Shown: piece after piece, positions 40,039 through 50,080 of the stretch
How positions within the stretch are numbered: position 1 is the first letter of the stretch
Layout of the letters: every line of letters begins with the position of its first letter
Assembly (NCBI RefSeq): GCF_020529025.1
Contig: NZ_JACNMM010000004.1
Span: forward strand, 186,001 to 250,000
DNA length: 64,000 bases
Source of the DNA: Oceaniglobus trochenteri
GTDB lineage: Bacteria; Pseudomonadota; Alphaproteobacteria; Rhodobacterales; Rhodobacteraceae
Reading direction: 5' to 3'
Position numbers and translations under genes: made by a program
Notes under the pieces: model-generated
What the model was told of the DNA's origin: nothing
Database searches by the model: none
Seen by the model: only the letters and a program-made list of their open reading frames with translations

Positions 40039-40883
40039 GCCTTGCCCTCGGTGAAGGTGCGCGCCAGGGCGCAGAACTGTTCCAGCGATACCTGTTCGGC
40101 CCGTTCCGTGGGGGCGATCCCGGCGGCGCGCAGCCTGTCCTCGATATCCGGCGCCGCGCCCTTCAGGGCGGCGCGCAGCATCTTGCGCCGCTGGTTGAAG
40201 GCCATGGCCACCAGGCGGAACAGCGTCTTGCCGTCGGCCGGAAAGCGCGGCGCCTCCAGCCGGGTGAAATGCACGACCGCCGAATGCACCTTGGGGGCGG
40301 GGGTAAAGGCCTCGGGCGGCAGGGACATGACGATGCGCGGCGTGCTGCGCCACTGGCTCAGCACCGCCAGCCGACCATAGGCCTTGCCGCCGGGCTGGGC
40401 CACGATCCGCTCGGCCACCTCGCGCTGGAACATCAGGGTCAGGCTGTCCCAGAAGGGGGGCCACTGGCCGGGGTCCAGCCAGCGCACCAGAAGTTCGGTT
40501 CCCACGTTGTAGGGCAGGTTGGCCACCACGCGGATCGGCGGGGTCAGCAGGGCGGCCGCGTCGATCTCAAGCGCGTCGGCGTTGATCACCTCAAGCCGCC
40601 CGTCCGATACCGCGGCGATCTCGGCCAGCGCGCCCAGGCAACGCGGGTCCTTCTCGACCGCAAGAACCCGCCGCGCCCCCTGGCTCAGCAGGCCGCGCGT
40701 CAGCCCCCCGGGGCCGGGGCCCACCTCCAGAACGTCGCTGCCGGTCAGATCGCCGGCCTGGCGGGCGATCTTCTCGGTCAGGTTCAGATCCAGCAGGAAG
40801 TTCTGCCCAAGCGATTTCTTCGCCGCCAGTCCATGGGCGGCAATCACCTTTGCCAGCGACGGCAGGTCGTCCAGTCCGCTCAT
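40035..40883 (-). CDS. rsmA: 16S rRNA dimethyladenosine transferase
   Basis: 282 residues. [10 protein letters not shown] at about 23-32, SAM motif [11 protein letters not shown], and the catalytic NLPYN (about 121-125) identify RsmA/KsgA, which dimethylates two adjacent adenines in helix 45 of 16S rRNA late in 30S assembly. A 55-nt gap holding repeat copy C separates it from pdxA upstream. Confidence 0.96.
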   Translation of the reverse strand: MSGLDDLPSLAKVIAAHGLAAKKSLGQNFLLDLNLTEKIARQAGDLTGSDVLEVGPGPGGLTRGLLSQGARRVLAVEKDPRCLGALAEIAAVSDGRLEVINADALEIDAAALLTPPIRVVANLPYNVGTELLVRWLDPGQWPPFWDSLTLMFQREVAERIVAQPGGKAYGRLAVLSQWRSTPRIVMSLPPEAFTPAPKVHSAVVHFTRLEAPRFPADGKTLFRLVAMAFNQRRKMLRAALKGAAPDIEDRLRAAGIAPTERAEQVSLEQFCALARTFTEGKA

Positions 40884-40894
40884 GCCCGGTCCTG

Positions 40895-40928
40895 TTCTTT
40901 CTTGCTGAAAAATACTCCCCCCGGAGGG
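40895..40928. repeat. Intergenic repeat element, copy C (pdxA-rsmA gap)
   Basis: TTCTTTCTTGCTGAAAAATA followed by CTCC-cccc-GGAG. Read in the direction of the operon (minus) it is a short CTCC/GGAG hairpin followed by TATTTTT, so it could act as a partial terminator between pdxA and rsmA. Confidence 0.6.
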
Positions 40929-40938
40929 CCGCTTTCCA

Positions 40939-41943
40939 TCAGCGCGACGCCCCGGCCGGGGTGCTTTGTGCCGCGCGGGCAAGGGCCATCCGCTCGGCCA
41001 TGCGCAGGGCGGCGACCAGTGACGACGGATCGGCCACGCCCTTGCCGGCGATGTCGAAGGCGGTGCCGTGGTCGGGCGAAGTGCGGATGAAGGGCAGGCC
41101 AAGGGTGACATTCACGCCGCCGGAAAAATCCAGCGTCTTGATGGGGATAAGCGCCTGGTCGTGGTACATGCAGACCGCCACGTCATACCCGGCGCGCGCC
41201 TGGTCGTGAAACATGGTGTCGGCCGAAGCGGGGCCGCTCACCGCCATACCCTCGGCCCGCAGCGCAGCGACAACCGGTGCGATCAGGGCAATCTCTTCGC
41301 CGCCCATGGCGCCGCCTTCGCCCGCGTGGGGGTTTAGGCCCGCCACTGCGATGCGCGGCACCTCGATGCCGAAATCGCGGATCAGCGCGGCATGGGTGAT
41401 GCGCAGGGTATCGCGCAGCAGTTCCGCCGTCAGCGCCCCCGGCACATCGGCCAGCGCGATATGGATCGTCACCGGCACGACGCGCAGTGTGTCGCAGGCC
41501 AGCATCATCACCACCCGGTCCACCCCGGCCAGGGCGGCCAGGTATTCGGTATGGCCCGGGTGGGCAAAGCCCGCGCCATCCATCAGGGCCTTCTTGTGGA
41601 TCGGCCCGGTGCAGACCGCACTGGCGGCGCCCGATTGCACCAGGTCGACGGCGCGGGCAATCACGTCGATCACGCCCTGGGCATTGGCCGGATCGGGGCG
41701 GCCGGGCAGGGCGGGGGCGGGGAAATCGTGGCGCAGCACCGGCAGAGCGCGGGTGCTGACCGACAGCGCCTCGGAGGGGTCGTGGATCTCGGACCAGAGC
41801 GCGCCGACGGGCAAATGGGCCGGATCGCCGATCAGGAAGAAGGGCAGGCGTGCGCCCAGCTGTCGCCAGGCCGCCAGCGCCAGTTCCGGCCCCACGCCCG
41901 AGGGATCGCCACAGGTCATGGCAATGGGCGCGCGGGGGGTCAT
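40939..41943 (-). CDS. pdxA: 4-hydroxythreonine-4-phosphate dehydrogenase
   Basis: 334 residues from the ATG at 41943. [10 protein letters not shown] at the N-terminus, GHTEYLA (metal His), [10 protein letters not shown], and [12 protein letters not shown] (metal His) are diagnostic. Oxidises 4-phosphohydroxythreonine in the DXP-dependent vitamin B6 route with PdxJ. Starts inside the surA stop region (4-nt overlap). Confidence 0.96.
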   Translation of the reverse strand: MTPRAPIAMTCGDPSGVGPELALAAWRQLGARLPFFLIGDPAHLPVGALWSEIHDPSEALSVSTRALPVLRHDFPAPALPGRPDPANAQGVIDVIARAVDLVQSGAASAVCTGPIHKKALMDGAGFAHPGHTEYLAALAGVDRVVMMLACDTLRVVPVTIHIALADVPGALTAELLRDTLRITHAALIRDFGIEVPRIAVAGLNPHAGEGGAMGGEEIALIAPVVAALRAEGMAVSGPASADTMFHDQARAGYDVAVCMYHDQALIPIKTLDFSGGVNVTLGLPFIRTSPDHGTAFDIAGKGVADPSSLVAALRMAERMALARAAQSTPAGASR

Positions 41944-43178
41944 TGGTAGGTGATCGTCGCGTTGGCGCGCAGTTCGGCCAGATGTGCGCTGGCGTAAGAG
42001 GCAAGGCGCTGGTTGATCAGCTGGGTGCGCACGGTCGTGCGATCGACCTCTGCGGCCTCGCCCTTGGCGGGGCGCCTGTCGCACAGCATCAGGAACACCT
42101 GCGTGCGCCCCCCGGCCTGGGTCAGCGCGGTCGAGACTTCGTTCTCGTCCAGCTTGGCCAGTTCCAGCGCCACATCGCCGGGCACCTGGGCCGCCGGCAC
42201 GGTCGAACGTTCAAGGGTGCCTGCGGGCAGGCCCTTGGCGATGCCGTAAAGATCATCGCAGGTGTCGATCTCGGCGCGCAGGCGGGCGGCCTCGGCCAGC
42301 CCGGCCTCGCTGCGGCCGCCGGGGATGTAGAAGGCGGCATAGTCGACTTCCAGGGTTTCCGGCGTCGAGGCCGTGGTTTCCTCGATCGCGCGCAACTGGA
42401 ACAGGGCGATGGCGTTGGGCACCGCGATGGGCTGCGTCACCTGGCCGGGCGACAGGGTAAGGATGCGGGCCGCGACGGCGGGGGGCAGGTTGCCGATGGG
42501 CATCCAGTCGATCCGCCCGCCCACATTGCGCGAGGGCGACGCGGAATAGTTGCGCGCGGCCCGGGCAAAGGCGGGCAGGGTGGTGATCGCGGCGATCTCG
42601 GCGGCGCGCCGTTCGGCGGTTGCGGCGGCGGCGGGGGTATTGGCGGGCAGGATGATCTCGTTCAGCAGGACGCGCACGCCCGGCTGGGTGCCTTCGCGCT
42701 TGATGGCGCGGTCCACCTCGGCCTCGGTGATATTGGCGCGACCGGCGTACTTTGCCCGCACCACCTGCCGCCAGGCCACGCCCGCGGCCACGAAATCGCG
42801 GAAGCTCTCGGCCTCCACGCCTTCCTGCGCCAGGGCCTTCAGGAAATCCTCGCTCGACAGGTTGGCGCGTCCGGCGAATTCGGTCATGCCTTCGGTGATC
42901 TCCTCGGGCTTGACGGTGATGCCCAGGCGCCGGGCCTCGGCCAGTTGCAGCCTTTCGTCGATCAGCGATTTCAGCGCCTCTTCCTGGGGGTCGCCGGGCG
43001 ATCGGAACAGCATCAGCATCCGGGCGCGCTGATCGCGTTCAAAGGCGGTGATCACCCTTTCGTTCACCTTGGCCACCGGCGCGAAGAGGTTCTGCGCCCC
43101 GGCATCGGGCACCCCGGCCAGCAATGCCATGCAAATCGCCGGTGCCATGGCCCAACGTTTCAGCGAAGTCTTGATCAT
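41940..43178 (-). CDS. surA: Periplasmic peptidyl-prolyl isomerase/chaperone (SurA-like)
   Basis: 412 residues from the ATG at 43178, with a signal peptide ending near DAGAQ. The N-terminal region (AKVNERVITAFERDQRARML) is a SurA_N chaperone domain; the central segment (about 170-275) is a parvulin-like PPIase domain. Sequence is divergent from E. coli SurA but the place right after lptD is the usual one; it should chaperone outer-membrane proteins including LptD. Confidence 0.88.
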   Translation of the reverse strand: MIKTSLKRWAMAPAICMALLAGVPDAGAQNLFAPVAKVNERVITAFERDQRARMLMLFRSPGDPQEEALKSLIDERLQLAEARRLGITVKPEEITEGMTEFAGRANLSSEDFLKALAQEGVEAESFRDFVAAGVAWRQVVRAKYAGRANITEAEVDRAIKREGTQPGVRVLLNEIILPANTPAAAATAERRAAEIAAITTLPAFARAARNYSASPSRNVGGRIDWMPIGNLPPAVAARILTLSPGQVTQPIAVPNAIALFQLRAIEETTASTPETLEVDYAAFYIPGGRSEAGLAEAARLRAEIDTCDDLYGIAKGLPAGTLERSTVPAAQVPGDVALELAKLDENEVSTALTQAGGRTQVFLMLCDRRPAKGEAAEVDRTTVRTQLINQRLASYASAHLAELRANATITYQ

Positions 43179-43209
43179 GGGCGTGCTGCTCCCTCGTGTC
43201 TTTGCCGTC

Positions 43210-45324
43210 TCATCTTGCGCAGGTGCGGCGATAGGATTCGTTATTGCGCCCCGAGCCGAAGCCCGCAAGCGACACGTTCAGTCCGAAGTCCGTGCTGGGG
43301 CTTACACTAGTCGAGGATGTAAAGCGACGCGATACCGAAAGATCGACGGTCAGGCATTCGGAGCGGTATTCCATGCCGATTCCGGCCTCGGCGGTGCGGT
43401 CGGCCACCAGGTCGAACCGTCCGTCCAGGCGGCCCGTCCAATGGCGCGACAGGCGATAGGCGGCATCGACCGACAGTTCATGGGTGTCAGTGGGGCGGTT
43501 CTCGGCGGGTTCGGCTTCCATCCACAGGTAAGACGATCCGATGGCGGCGCGGTCGTTCTGCCAGGCCAGCCGGGTTTCGTTGCGGGTGAAGCTGAAATCA
43601 TCGTCGAACAGCGCCCGGTGCGACAGGGCCAGCCGGTCGCCCAGCCGCAGTTGCCCGGCGGCCAGCCAGTCCGAGCGTTCGCCGGACAGCCCGGTTCCGG
43701 GCGCGAACTGGCCGGTGTCTTCACTGCGGAACACCCGGCCGACCGTCACGCCAAGGGTCCAGCCCGCCGGATCATAGCGTGTCCAGCGCAGGCCGATGTT
43801 GGCGCGCGTGCCCTGTTCGCGGGCGTCTTCGCCCGGGAAGCGCGACAGGTCGAAAAGGTTGCCCTCGTCGAATTCCACCAGCACCGAATCCTCGTTCGGC
43901 ACGATGTTGCCGTTGGTTTCCGACCAGGCCAGTTGGATCACCGGCTCAAGCAGCTGATAGGCGCCGCCGCTTTCGCTGCGCTGGAAGGGCCAGCGCAGTT
44001 CGATGCTGGCGCGCGGGGTGACCTGGCCGGTGTTGGTGGCAAAGGCGGGGTCCTGGCGGGTGTCATAGGTGCTGGCCACGATGCCCAGTTGCCCGGTGGC
44101 CACCATGCCGTTGGCAAAGGTGACCGCGCGGCGATAGTCGGCCGATACGCCGATCCGGCTGACATCGCGCCCATCGCCCTGCACGTTCGAGGCGCGTGTC
44201 AGGCTGGCCGCGTCAAAGCCAAGGCGGAATTCGCCGCCCAACCCCTTGATCCGGCGTTCATAGCTGACGTTCGAGAAGGTGCGCGGCAACTGTCCGCGGA
44301 TCGGCACCTCGGAGGCGCGCAGGGTGCGGAAATCGGTCAGCGAGGCGCGGAACAGGTCGCGCTGGCGGGCGCGGGTGATGCTGATCTCGCTGTCCAGCCT
44401 GTCCTTGTCGGAAAATCCATAGTCCAGCAGATAGGCGGTGTCTGACACCAGTTCGACATCGAAGTTCAGGCGGAACTGGCGGGGCAGCTCGAATTCGCCT
44501 TCGCCGAACAGGTAATAGCGCGTCTCGCCCGGGCGCAGATCGTCGTCGGACACCGCGCCCTCGAATGAGATTTCGCCCATGGCAAAGGCCTGGCGATAGC
44601 GCGCTTCAAGGGTCCGCGTGGCGGCCGAGACATAGGGCGTCAGCGTCAGGTCGGCGTGATCGCCCAGCGTCTGGAAATAGGGCAGCTTCACCCCGGTTTT
44701 CAGGCGCGACGAGGTGCGCAGCGAGGGCAGCAGAAAACCGCTGCTGCGCTTCAGCGTCGGGTCGGGCAGGCGCAGGCGGGGGGAATAGAAGATCGGCACG
44801 CCCAGGAAGCGGAACTGTGCCTGATCGAAGTAAAGCTGGCGTTCCTGCTGATCGTGGATGATCTCGCGCGCGCGGATTTCCCACACCGGGGTCGGGTTGC
44901 CGGCGCAAACCTCGCAGGACGAGGCGACCGAGCGTGACAGCCGGGTATAGCGGCCATCGACACGGGCGATCTCATTGGCCGCCAGTTGCAACTGCTGATC
45001 CAGCACCAGCCGCGCCGAGGTGAGGATGCCGTTCTGCAGATCGGCATCCAGATCCGCCTGATCGGCCACCAGGATCGCCCGGCCGTCGCCCTCGACAAGG
45101 GTGATGGGGCCTTCGATGCGCAGGCTTTGCCCGGCCCGCGAATAGGTGATCCGCCGCGCCCGCAGGCGGGTTTCGCCATACAGCACCTCGATGTTGCCCG
45201 TCGCCTCAAGCGTGTTCTGGCGCGTCAGTTGCACCTTGTCGGCCACCAGGGTCGCCGTCTGCTGGGCCTTCGCCCCGAAGGACGACAGCAACAGCGCAAG
45301 CGCGAAGATCAAGGGCCGGCGCAT
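43210..45324 (-). CDS. lptD: LPS-assembly protein LptD
   Basis: 704 residues from the ATG at 45324, overlapping the lptG stop by one base. A signal peptide (FALALLLSSFGAKA) precedes an OstA/LptA-like jellyroll (about 25-150, ATLVADKVQL, GNIEVLYGETRLRA) and a large outer-membrane beta-barrel domain. Two cysteines (SCEVC near 145) and two near the end (ECLT and RTCAR) could supply the disulphides. Inserts LPS into the outer leaflet. Confidence 0.94.
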   Translation of the reverse strand: MRRPLIFALALLLSSFGAKAQQTATLVADKVQLTRQNTLEATGNIEVLYGETRLRARRITYSRAGQSLRIEGPITLVEGDGRAILVADQADLDADLQNGILTSARLVLDQQLQLAANEIARVDGRYTRLSRSVASSCEVCAGNPTPVWEIRAREIIHDQQERQLYFDQAQFRFLGVPIFYSPRLRLPDPTLKRSSGFLLPSLRTSSRLKTGVKLPYFQTLGDHADLTLTPYVSAATRTLEARYRQAFAMGEISFEGAVSDDDLRPGETRYYLFGEGEFELPRQFRLNFDVELVSDTAYLLDYGFSDKDRLDSEISITRARQRDLFRASLTDFRTLRASEVPIRGQLPRTFSNVSYERRIKGLGGEFRLGFDAASLTRASNVQGDGRDVSRIGVSADYRRAVTFANGMVATGQLGIVASTYDTRQDPAFATNTGQVTPRASIELRWPFQRSESGGAYQLLEPVIQLAWSETNGNIVPNEDSVLVEFDEGNLFDLSRFPGEDAREQGTRANIGLRWTRYDPAGWTLGVTVGRVFRSEDTGQFAPGTGLSGERSDWLAAGQLRLGDRLALSHRALFDDDFSFTRNETRLAWQNDRAAIGSSYLWMEAEPAENRPTDTHELSVDAAYRLSRHWTGRLDGRFDLVADRTAEAGIGMEYRSECLTVDLSVSRRFTSSTSVSPSTDFGLNVSLAGFGSGRNNESYRRTCAR

Positions 45325-46418
45325 CAGCCATCCTCCCAGTGAAGCAACAGGCCGAGCGGCAGAAGCAGCGCGGCGACGGGTGGCCCCCAAGCGGCCAGAA
45401 GCACGGGAATCTGCCCGTTCTCACCGAGGATTTGCGCGAAATTGCGGATGAAATACAGCGAAAAACCCATGGCCAGCGCCAAAAGCACCATCAGGCCGGT
45501 ACGTCCGAAACGCGTGTGGCGCATGGTGAACCCGGCTCCCACAAGAACCATGGCCGCCAGAAGCAGCGGCAGCGAAAGCTCCATGTGCAGCCACATCAGG
45601 TGCTTGCGGGCCGAAAATCCGGCGCTTTCAAGCTGGGCGATGAAGCGGGGCAGTTCCCAGATCGGGATGGCCGAGGGGGTGGCGAAACTGTCGAGAATTC
45701 GGCTGGGCGTAAGGTTCGAGGCCAGGGTGTATTGCGGGTAAAGCGTGGCGTCGCGTTCGGGGTTGTCGCTGTCGAAACGCCATTCCTTCACCCCGGTCAA
45801 TTGCCATGCGCCATCGGCCAGCGTCGCCTTGCCCGCCTCAAGCCGCAGCGCCGGGCCGCCGGTGGCGCCAAAGCCGATGAAGGTGACGTTATACAGCTCG
45901 GTCCCGTCCAGGTTGGCGCGTTGCGCGCTGATCACGGTCTGACTTGCGTCGTCGCCCTGGCGCAGCCACAGCCCGTCGCGGCTGATCGACAGCACGCTGG
46001 CCGGGGTGGCGGCATAGCGCCCGGCGGTCAGTTCGTATTGCTTCGAGGTGGCGGCGACGATCGGGTTGAACACGGCCACCGCCACGGCCCCGATGATCAG
46101 CGCGACGATGACCGGCGCCGTCAGGCTGCGCAGGGCCGACCGCCCCGAGGCCCGCGTCACCACAAGCTCGGAGGTGCGGGCCAGCGACAGGAACAGCGTC
46201 AGGGTGGCCAGGATCATGATCAGCGGCAGGATGCGATAGAGGCTTTCGGGCACATGCAGCATCGCCAGCCCCAGCATGTCGACGAAGCGCACGGTTTCAC
46301 TGCTGAACTTGCGCACCTGTTCGACCAGGTCCAGCAGCATCAGGATGGCCAGGAACACGCCCGCCACCCCGGCGAAGGTCATGGCAAAGCGGCGGGCGAA
46401 ATACCGGTGCAGGATCAC
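45324..46418 (-). CDS. lptG: LPS export ABC transporter permease LptG
   Basis: 364 residues from a GTG overlapping the lptF stop by 4 nt (GTGA); longer frames upstream run into lptF. Start VILHRYFARRFAMTF is typical, with six helices split by a large periplasmic jellyroll. With LptF and the ATPase LptB (not in this window) it extracts LPS from the inner membrane. Confidence 0.94.
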   Translation of the reverse strand: MILHRYFARRFAMTFAGVAGVFLAILMLLDLVEQVRKFSSETVRFVDMLGLAMLHVPESLYRILPLIMILATLTLFLSLARTSELVVTRASGRSALRSLTAPVIVALIIGAVAVAVFNPIVAATSKQYELTAGRYAATPASVLSISRDGLWLRQGDDASQTVISAQRANLDGTELYNVTFIGFGATGGPALRLEAGKATLADGAWQLTGVKEWRFDSDNPERDATLYPQYTLASNLTPSRILDSFATPSAIPIWELPRFIAQLESAGFSARKHLMWLHMELSLPLLLAAMVLVGAGFTMRHTRFGRTGLMVLLALAMGFSLYFIRNFAQILGENGQIPVLLAAWGPPVAALLLPLGLLLHWEDG

Positions 46419-47539
46419 GGCGTCACCTGCGCGGATTTGCGCCGGAAGGCGCGGGGATGGGCCGCCAGCCACAGAAAGACCGCCGCCAGCGCCAGCCCGA
46501 ACAGCGCGGGCAGATAGGCCATGGGCCAAAGGCCCCGGCTGCGCGCTGCATCGGTCACGGCATTGTCGGCCAGTTGAATGGCGATCAGGCAGACGATGGC
46601 GCCGACGATCTGTTTCCAGACGCCAAAGCGCGAAAATCCGCCCAGAAGCAGCACGGCAAAGCCGACGACGGGCGTCACCAGCCCAAGAAGCGCCTCGGTG
46701 ATCCGCCCGTGCCCTTCATAGCGCAGCACGTTCATGCTCTGGCCGGTCTCCTCGGCCAGGGCGGCGGTGGGGGAAAGAAGCTCGGCCGTGGAAAGTTCGC
46801 GGGTGCCGCGCGGCCCGGTCGTGGGCAGATCGACAAGCGCGCTGACATCGAAGGCGAATTCGGCGAACCGCGTGGTGGCCAGACGGTCGGTTTCAAGGTC
46901 GAGGTTCTGCACCATGCCCTGGAACATCAACAGTTTCGGCCCTGCGTCGCTGCGCAGAAGCAGGGCGCGCTCGGCCGTGTAGATCGAGCGTTGATCGGGC
47001 TTGCGGGCATCCGACAGGAAGATGTCGCGCAATTCGCCCTCGGGGGTGATTTCGCGGATATAGAAGGTCACGCCGTCGGCCGGATGCAGGAATTCGCCCT
47101 CGCTCAGCAGGCGGGCGGTGACGTTTTCGCTGATTTCGGCGGTGCGCGCGGCAAGTTGCGTGGTCGAGGCCGGGATCAGGACATGGGACAGCACCGAGAT
47201 CATGGCCGCCACCACCAGTCCGAAAACCATCACCGGGCGGGCCATGCGCCAGGGGCTGTACCCGGTGGATTGCACCACCACCAGTTCGCTTTCGCTGGCC
47301 ATCCGGTTGGTGACATAGACGGCGGCGGCAAAGGCCGAGACGGGCAACACGATGCGGATGACATTGGGCAGCGACAGCGCGGTGAATTCCAGGAACACAA
47401 AGGCCGAATGGCCGTTCGCGATCAGCTGGTCGAACAGCGAAACCGCCCGGTTCACCCAATAGACCAGCACCAGCACCAGCGAGAAGAAGCCAAAGACCCA
47501 CATCAGCTGTGACAGCATGTATCGGTCGAATCTGGCCAC
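46415..47539 (-). CDS. lptF: LPS export ABC transporter permease LptF
   Basis: 374 residues. MARFDRYMLSQLMWVFGFFSLVLVLVYW at the N-terminus, six helices and a periplasmic domain with the EGEFLHPADGVTFYI segment place it in the YjgP/YjgQ family. First gene of the minus-strand operon; its start lies 137 nt from the divergent pepA start, so both promoters must sit in that gap. Confidence 0.94.
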   Translation of the reverse strand: MARFDRYMLSQLMWVFGFFSLVLVLVYWVNRAVSLFDQLIANGHSAFVFLEFTALSLPNVIRIVLPVSAFAAAVYVTNRMASESELVVVQSTGYSPWRMARPVMVFGLVVAAMISVLSHVLIPASTTQLAARTAEISENVTARLLSEGEFLHPADGVTFYIREITPEGELRDIFLSDARKPDQRSIYTAERALLLRSDAGPKLLMFQGMVQNLDLETDRLATTRFAEFAFDVSALVDLPTTGPRGTRELSTAELLSPTAALAEETGQSMNVLRYEGHGRITEALLGLVTPVVGFAVLLLGGFSRFGVWKQIVGAIVCLIAIQLADNAVTDAARSRGLWPMAYLPALFGLALAAVFLWLAAHPRAFRRKSAQVTP

Positions 47540-47676
47540 TCGTTCCCCCGCCGGTTCTCACGCCCGTTGCGGGCATGTTAGCCGATGGCGCGGGCCGGGA
47601 AAACTCCCTTCTGGCCAACAGGGCAACGGGGGGCTAGGTATTGCCCAAACGCTGACAATCCCAAGGAGCCGATCCG

Positions 47677-49143
47677 ATGACCAAGCCTGCAGACCTGTCC
47701 TTCGTGCCGCTCGATCTTGAGACCATCGCCACCGCCAAGGGCCGCGTCGTAGTGTTCATCGACCCCGAGGCGAACCTGGACCAGGCGGCGCGGCGGGTGA
47801 ACCGGCTGACCAAGGGCGCGCTTCAGCGCTTCGTCGAAAGCGATGCCTTTGCCAAGCTTGAAGAAGGGGCGGCGCAGGATCTGGCCTTCCCGGTCGGGCT
47901 TGAGGCCGAGGCGGTGCAGGTGATCCGCCTGGGCCGTCGCACCACGGGCGAAGTGGCGCGCCGGGCCGGCGTGGCCATCGGGCGCGGCCTTGGGGCCGGC
48001 GGTGTGACCATTCTTGCGGGCGGTCTGCGCGGTGTGCAGGACGTGGCGCTGGGGGCGGTGCTGCGCGCCTATGACTATGCCGATCAGAAGACCGGCGACA
48101 AAACCCTGCCCGGCGCGATCACCGTCATGGCCGGGAAATCCGAAACCCTGGTGGATGCCGCCGCGCTGATCCGGGCGCGGGCCGATGGCGTGTTCTTCAC
48201 CCGTGACCTGGTGAATGCGCCCTCCAACGTCCTGACCACCACCGAATTCGCCAGCCAGCTTGAGGGCCTGCGCGATCTGGGGGTCGAGGTCGAGGTGCTG
48301 GAGGAAGACGCGCTTGAAAAGCTGGGCATGCGCACCCTTCTGGCCGTGGGCCAGGGCAGCGAAAGCCCCAGCAAGGTGGTTGTCATGGAGTGGAAGGGCG
48401 GCGCAAGCGAGGCGCCCTTCGCCCTGATCGGCAAGGGCGTCGTCTTCGACACCGGCGGCATTTCTCTGAAACCGGCGGGCGGCATGGAAGACATGACCAT
48501 GGACATGGGCGGCGCGGGCACCGTGGCCGGCGTGATGAAGACGATCGCCACCCGCAAGGCCAAGGCCAATGTCGTGGCCCTGGTGGGGCTGGTGGAAAAC
48601 ATGCCCGACGGCAAGGCGCAGCGCCCCGGCGACGTGGTGAAATCCATGAAGGGCGACACCGTCGAGGTGATCAACACCGACGCCGAGGGCCGCCTGGTTC
48701 TGTGTGACGTGATGTGGTACGCGCAGGAACGGTTCAAGCCCACGGGCATGGTGGACCTGGCCACACTGACCGGCGCCATCATCATCGGCCTGGGCCACGA
48801 GAACGCCGGTGTCTTCTCGAACGACGATGCGCTGTGCAGCGGTTTCCTCAAGGCGGCCGATGCCGAGGGCGAGGGCGCCTGGCGCATGCCCCTGGGCAAG
48901 GCCTATGCCAAGCAGCTGAAATCGCGGGTGGCGGATGTGAAGAACGTCGGTGGCCGCCCCGCCGGATCGATCACCGCGGCGGAATTCCTGCAACGCTTCG
49001 TCAAGGACGGCACGCCCTGGATTCACCTCGACATCGCCGGTGTCGCTCTCACCAGCGACGAAAGCCCCTATGCCCCCAAGGGCGCGACGGGCTGGGGCGT
49101 GCTGGCGCTTGACCGCCTGATCGCGGACCGGTTCGAGGGCTGA
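47677..49143 (+). CDS. pepA: Leucyl aminopeptidase (M17 family)
   Basis: 488 residues. The C-terminal catalytic domain has GKGVVFDTGGISLKP with metal and catalytic Lys, and the NTDAEGRLVL signature. Dinuclear-metal enzyme removing N-terminal residues from peptides; PepA can also bind DNA in other bacteria. Divergent from lptF, an arrangement common in proteobacteria. CAAGGAGCC precedes the ATG. Confidence 0.96.
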   Translation: MTKPADLSFVPLDLETIATAKGRVVVFIDPEANLDQAARRVNRLTKGALQRFVESDAFAKLEEGAAQDLAFPVGLEAEAVQVIRLGRRTTGEVARRAGVAIGRGLGAGGVTILAGGLRGVQDVALGAVLRAYDYADQKTGDKTLPGAITVMAGKSETLVDAAALIRARADGVFFTRDLVNAPSNVLTTTEFASQLEGLRDLGVEVEVLEEDALEKLGMRTLLAVGQGSESPSKVVVMEWKGGASEAPFALIGKGVVFDTGGISLKPAGGMEDMTMDMGGAGTVAGVMKTIATRKAKANVVALVGLVENMPDGKAQRPGDVVKSMKGDTVEVINTDAEGRLVLCDVMWYAQERFKPTGMVDLATLTGAIIIGLGHENAGVFSNDDALCSGFLKAADAEGEGAWRMPLGKAYAKQLKSRVADVKNVGGRPAGSITAAEFLQRFVKDGTPWIHLDIAGVALTSDESPYAPKGATGWGVLALDRLIADRFEG

Positions 49144-49145
49144 CC

Positions 49146-49547
49146 ATGCTGATCGGCGCAACCCGGTACGACGATTGCGAAGCGGCCCTGGCCTTCCTGC
49201 GCGATGTGCTGGGGCTGGCCGAACACCAGGTGTTCCGCGACGACAACGGCGCCATTCTTCACGCCCAGATGCGCCTGGGCGACGGGATCTTCATGTTCGG
49301 CCCCAACAGCGGGCCCGAAGGTTTCGGCAGGTTCATGGTGGCGCCCGGCGACACCGGCGGGCGGGCCACCGTGACGGTCTATGCCGTCATGGCCGACGTG
49401 AAGGCCTGTCTTGACAGGGCAAATGCCGCAGGGGCCGAGATATTGATGCCGCTCGAGGCGCAGGATCACGGCGGCGTGGCCTTTTCCCTGCGTGACCCCG
49501 GCGGGCATGTCTGGACCGTGGGCGATTACGATCCGTTGGCAGGCTGA
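49146..49547 (+). CDS. VOC/glyoxalase superfamily protein (PhnB-like)
   Basis: 133 residues two bases after the pepA stop. Paired beta-alpha-beta modules: YDDCEAALAFLRDVLGL at the N-terminus and SLRDPGGHVWTVGDYDPL at the C-terminus. Possibly a bleomycin-resistance or PhnB-type protein with no assignable substrate. Its TGA overlaps the holC start by one base. Confidence 0.85.
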   Translation: MLIGATRYDDCEAALAFLRDVLGLAEHQVFRDDNGAILHAQMRLGDGIFMFGPNSGPEGFGRFMVAPGDTGGRATVTVYAVMADVKACLDRANAAGAEILMPLEAQDHGGVAFSLRDPGGHVWTVGDYDPLAG

Positions 49548-50005
49548 TGGGCGCGGCATATTTCTATCACCTGACCCAGCGCCCGCTTGAAGCGAACCTG
49601 CCGATGCTTCTGGGCAAGGCGCGGCAGGCGGGCTGGCGGATCTGCGTGCGCGGGGCCAACCCTCGCCGCATGGCCCAACTGGACGAACAGCTTTGGCTGC
49701 TGGAGAACGAACCCTTCCTGGCGCACGGGTTGGCCGGTGGCCCCCATGATGCCGATCAGCCGATCCTGCTGACCACCGATGCCGCCCTGCCCAACAAGGC
49801 CCAATGCCTTATGACGATGGAGGGGGCCGAAGTGGCGCCGGACGAGGTGCAGAGCCTTGAAAGGGTCTGCGTGCTGTTCGACGGCAACGACCCCGCGGCA
49901 TTGGAAAAGGCGCGCGGCCAGTGGCGCAGCCTGACAAAGGCCGGGTGCAGCGCCCAATACTGGAGCGAGGAGAGCGGGCGCTGGGAAAAGAAGGCCGAAA
50001 CCTGA
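49547..50005 (+). CDS. holC: DNA polymerase III chi subunit
   Basis: 152 residues. YFYHLTQRPLEANLPMLLGKA and ARQAGWRICVRG at the start, then LDEQLWLLENEPFLAHGLAG and QPILLTT are typical of HolC, which links the clamp loader to SSB. The pepA-holC order is widely conserved in proteobacteria, which supports the call. Confidence 0.93.
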   Translation: MGAAYFYHLTQRPLEANLPMLLGKARQAGWRICVRGANPRRMAQLDEQLWLLENEPFLAHGLAGGPHDADQPILLTTDAALPNKAQCLMTMEGAEVAPDEVQSLERVCVLFDGNDPAALEKARGQWRSLTKAGCSAQYWSEESGRWEKKAET

Positions 50006-50080
50006 GGAATGTTGAAGAAGTGACATTTTTCGCGGCCACTTGGGCAAGGTGGTGCCAGGAAAAGCCGGGATTCTGCAAGC

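Noticed and set aside
38881-40380. Plus-strand frame of 499 codons opposite the EamA, phzF and rsmA genes
   Set aside because: Shadow of three well-supported genes on the minus strand.
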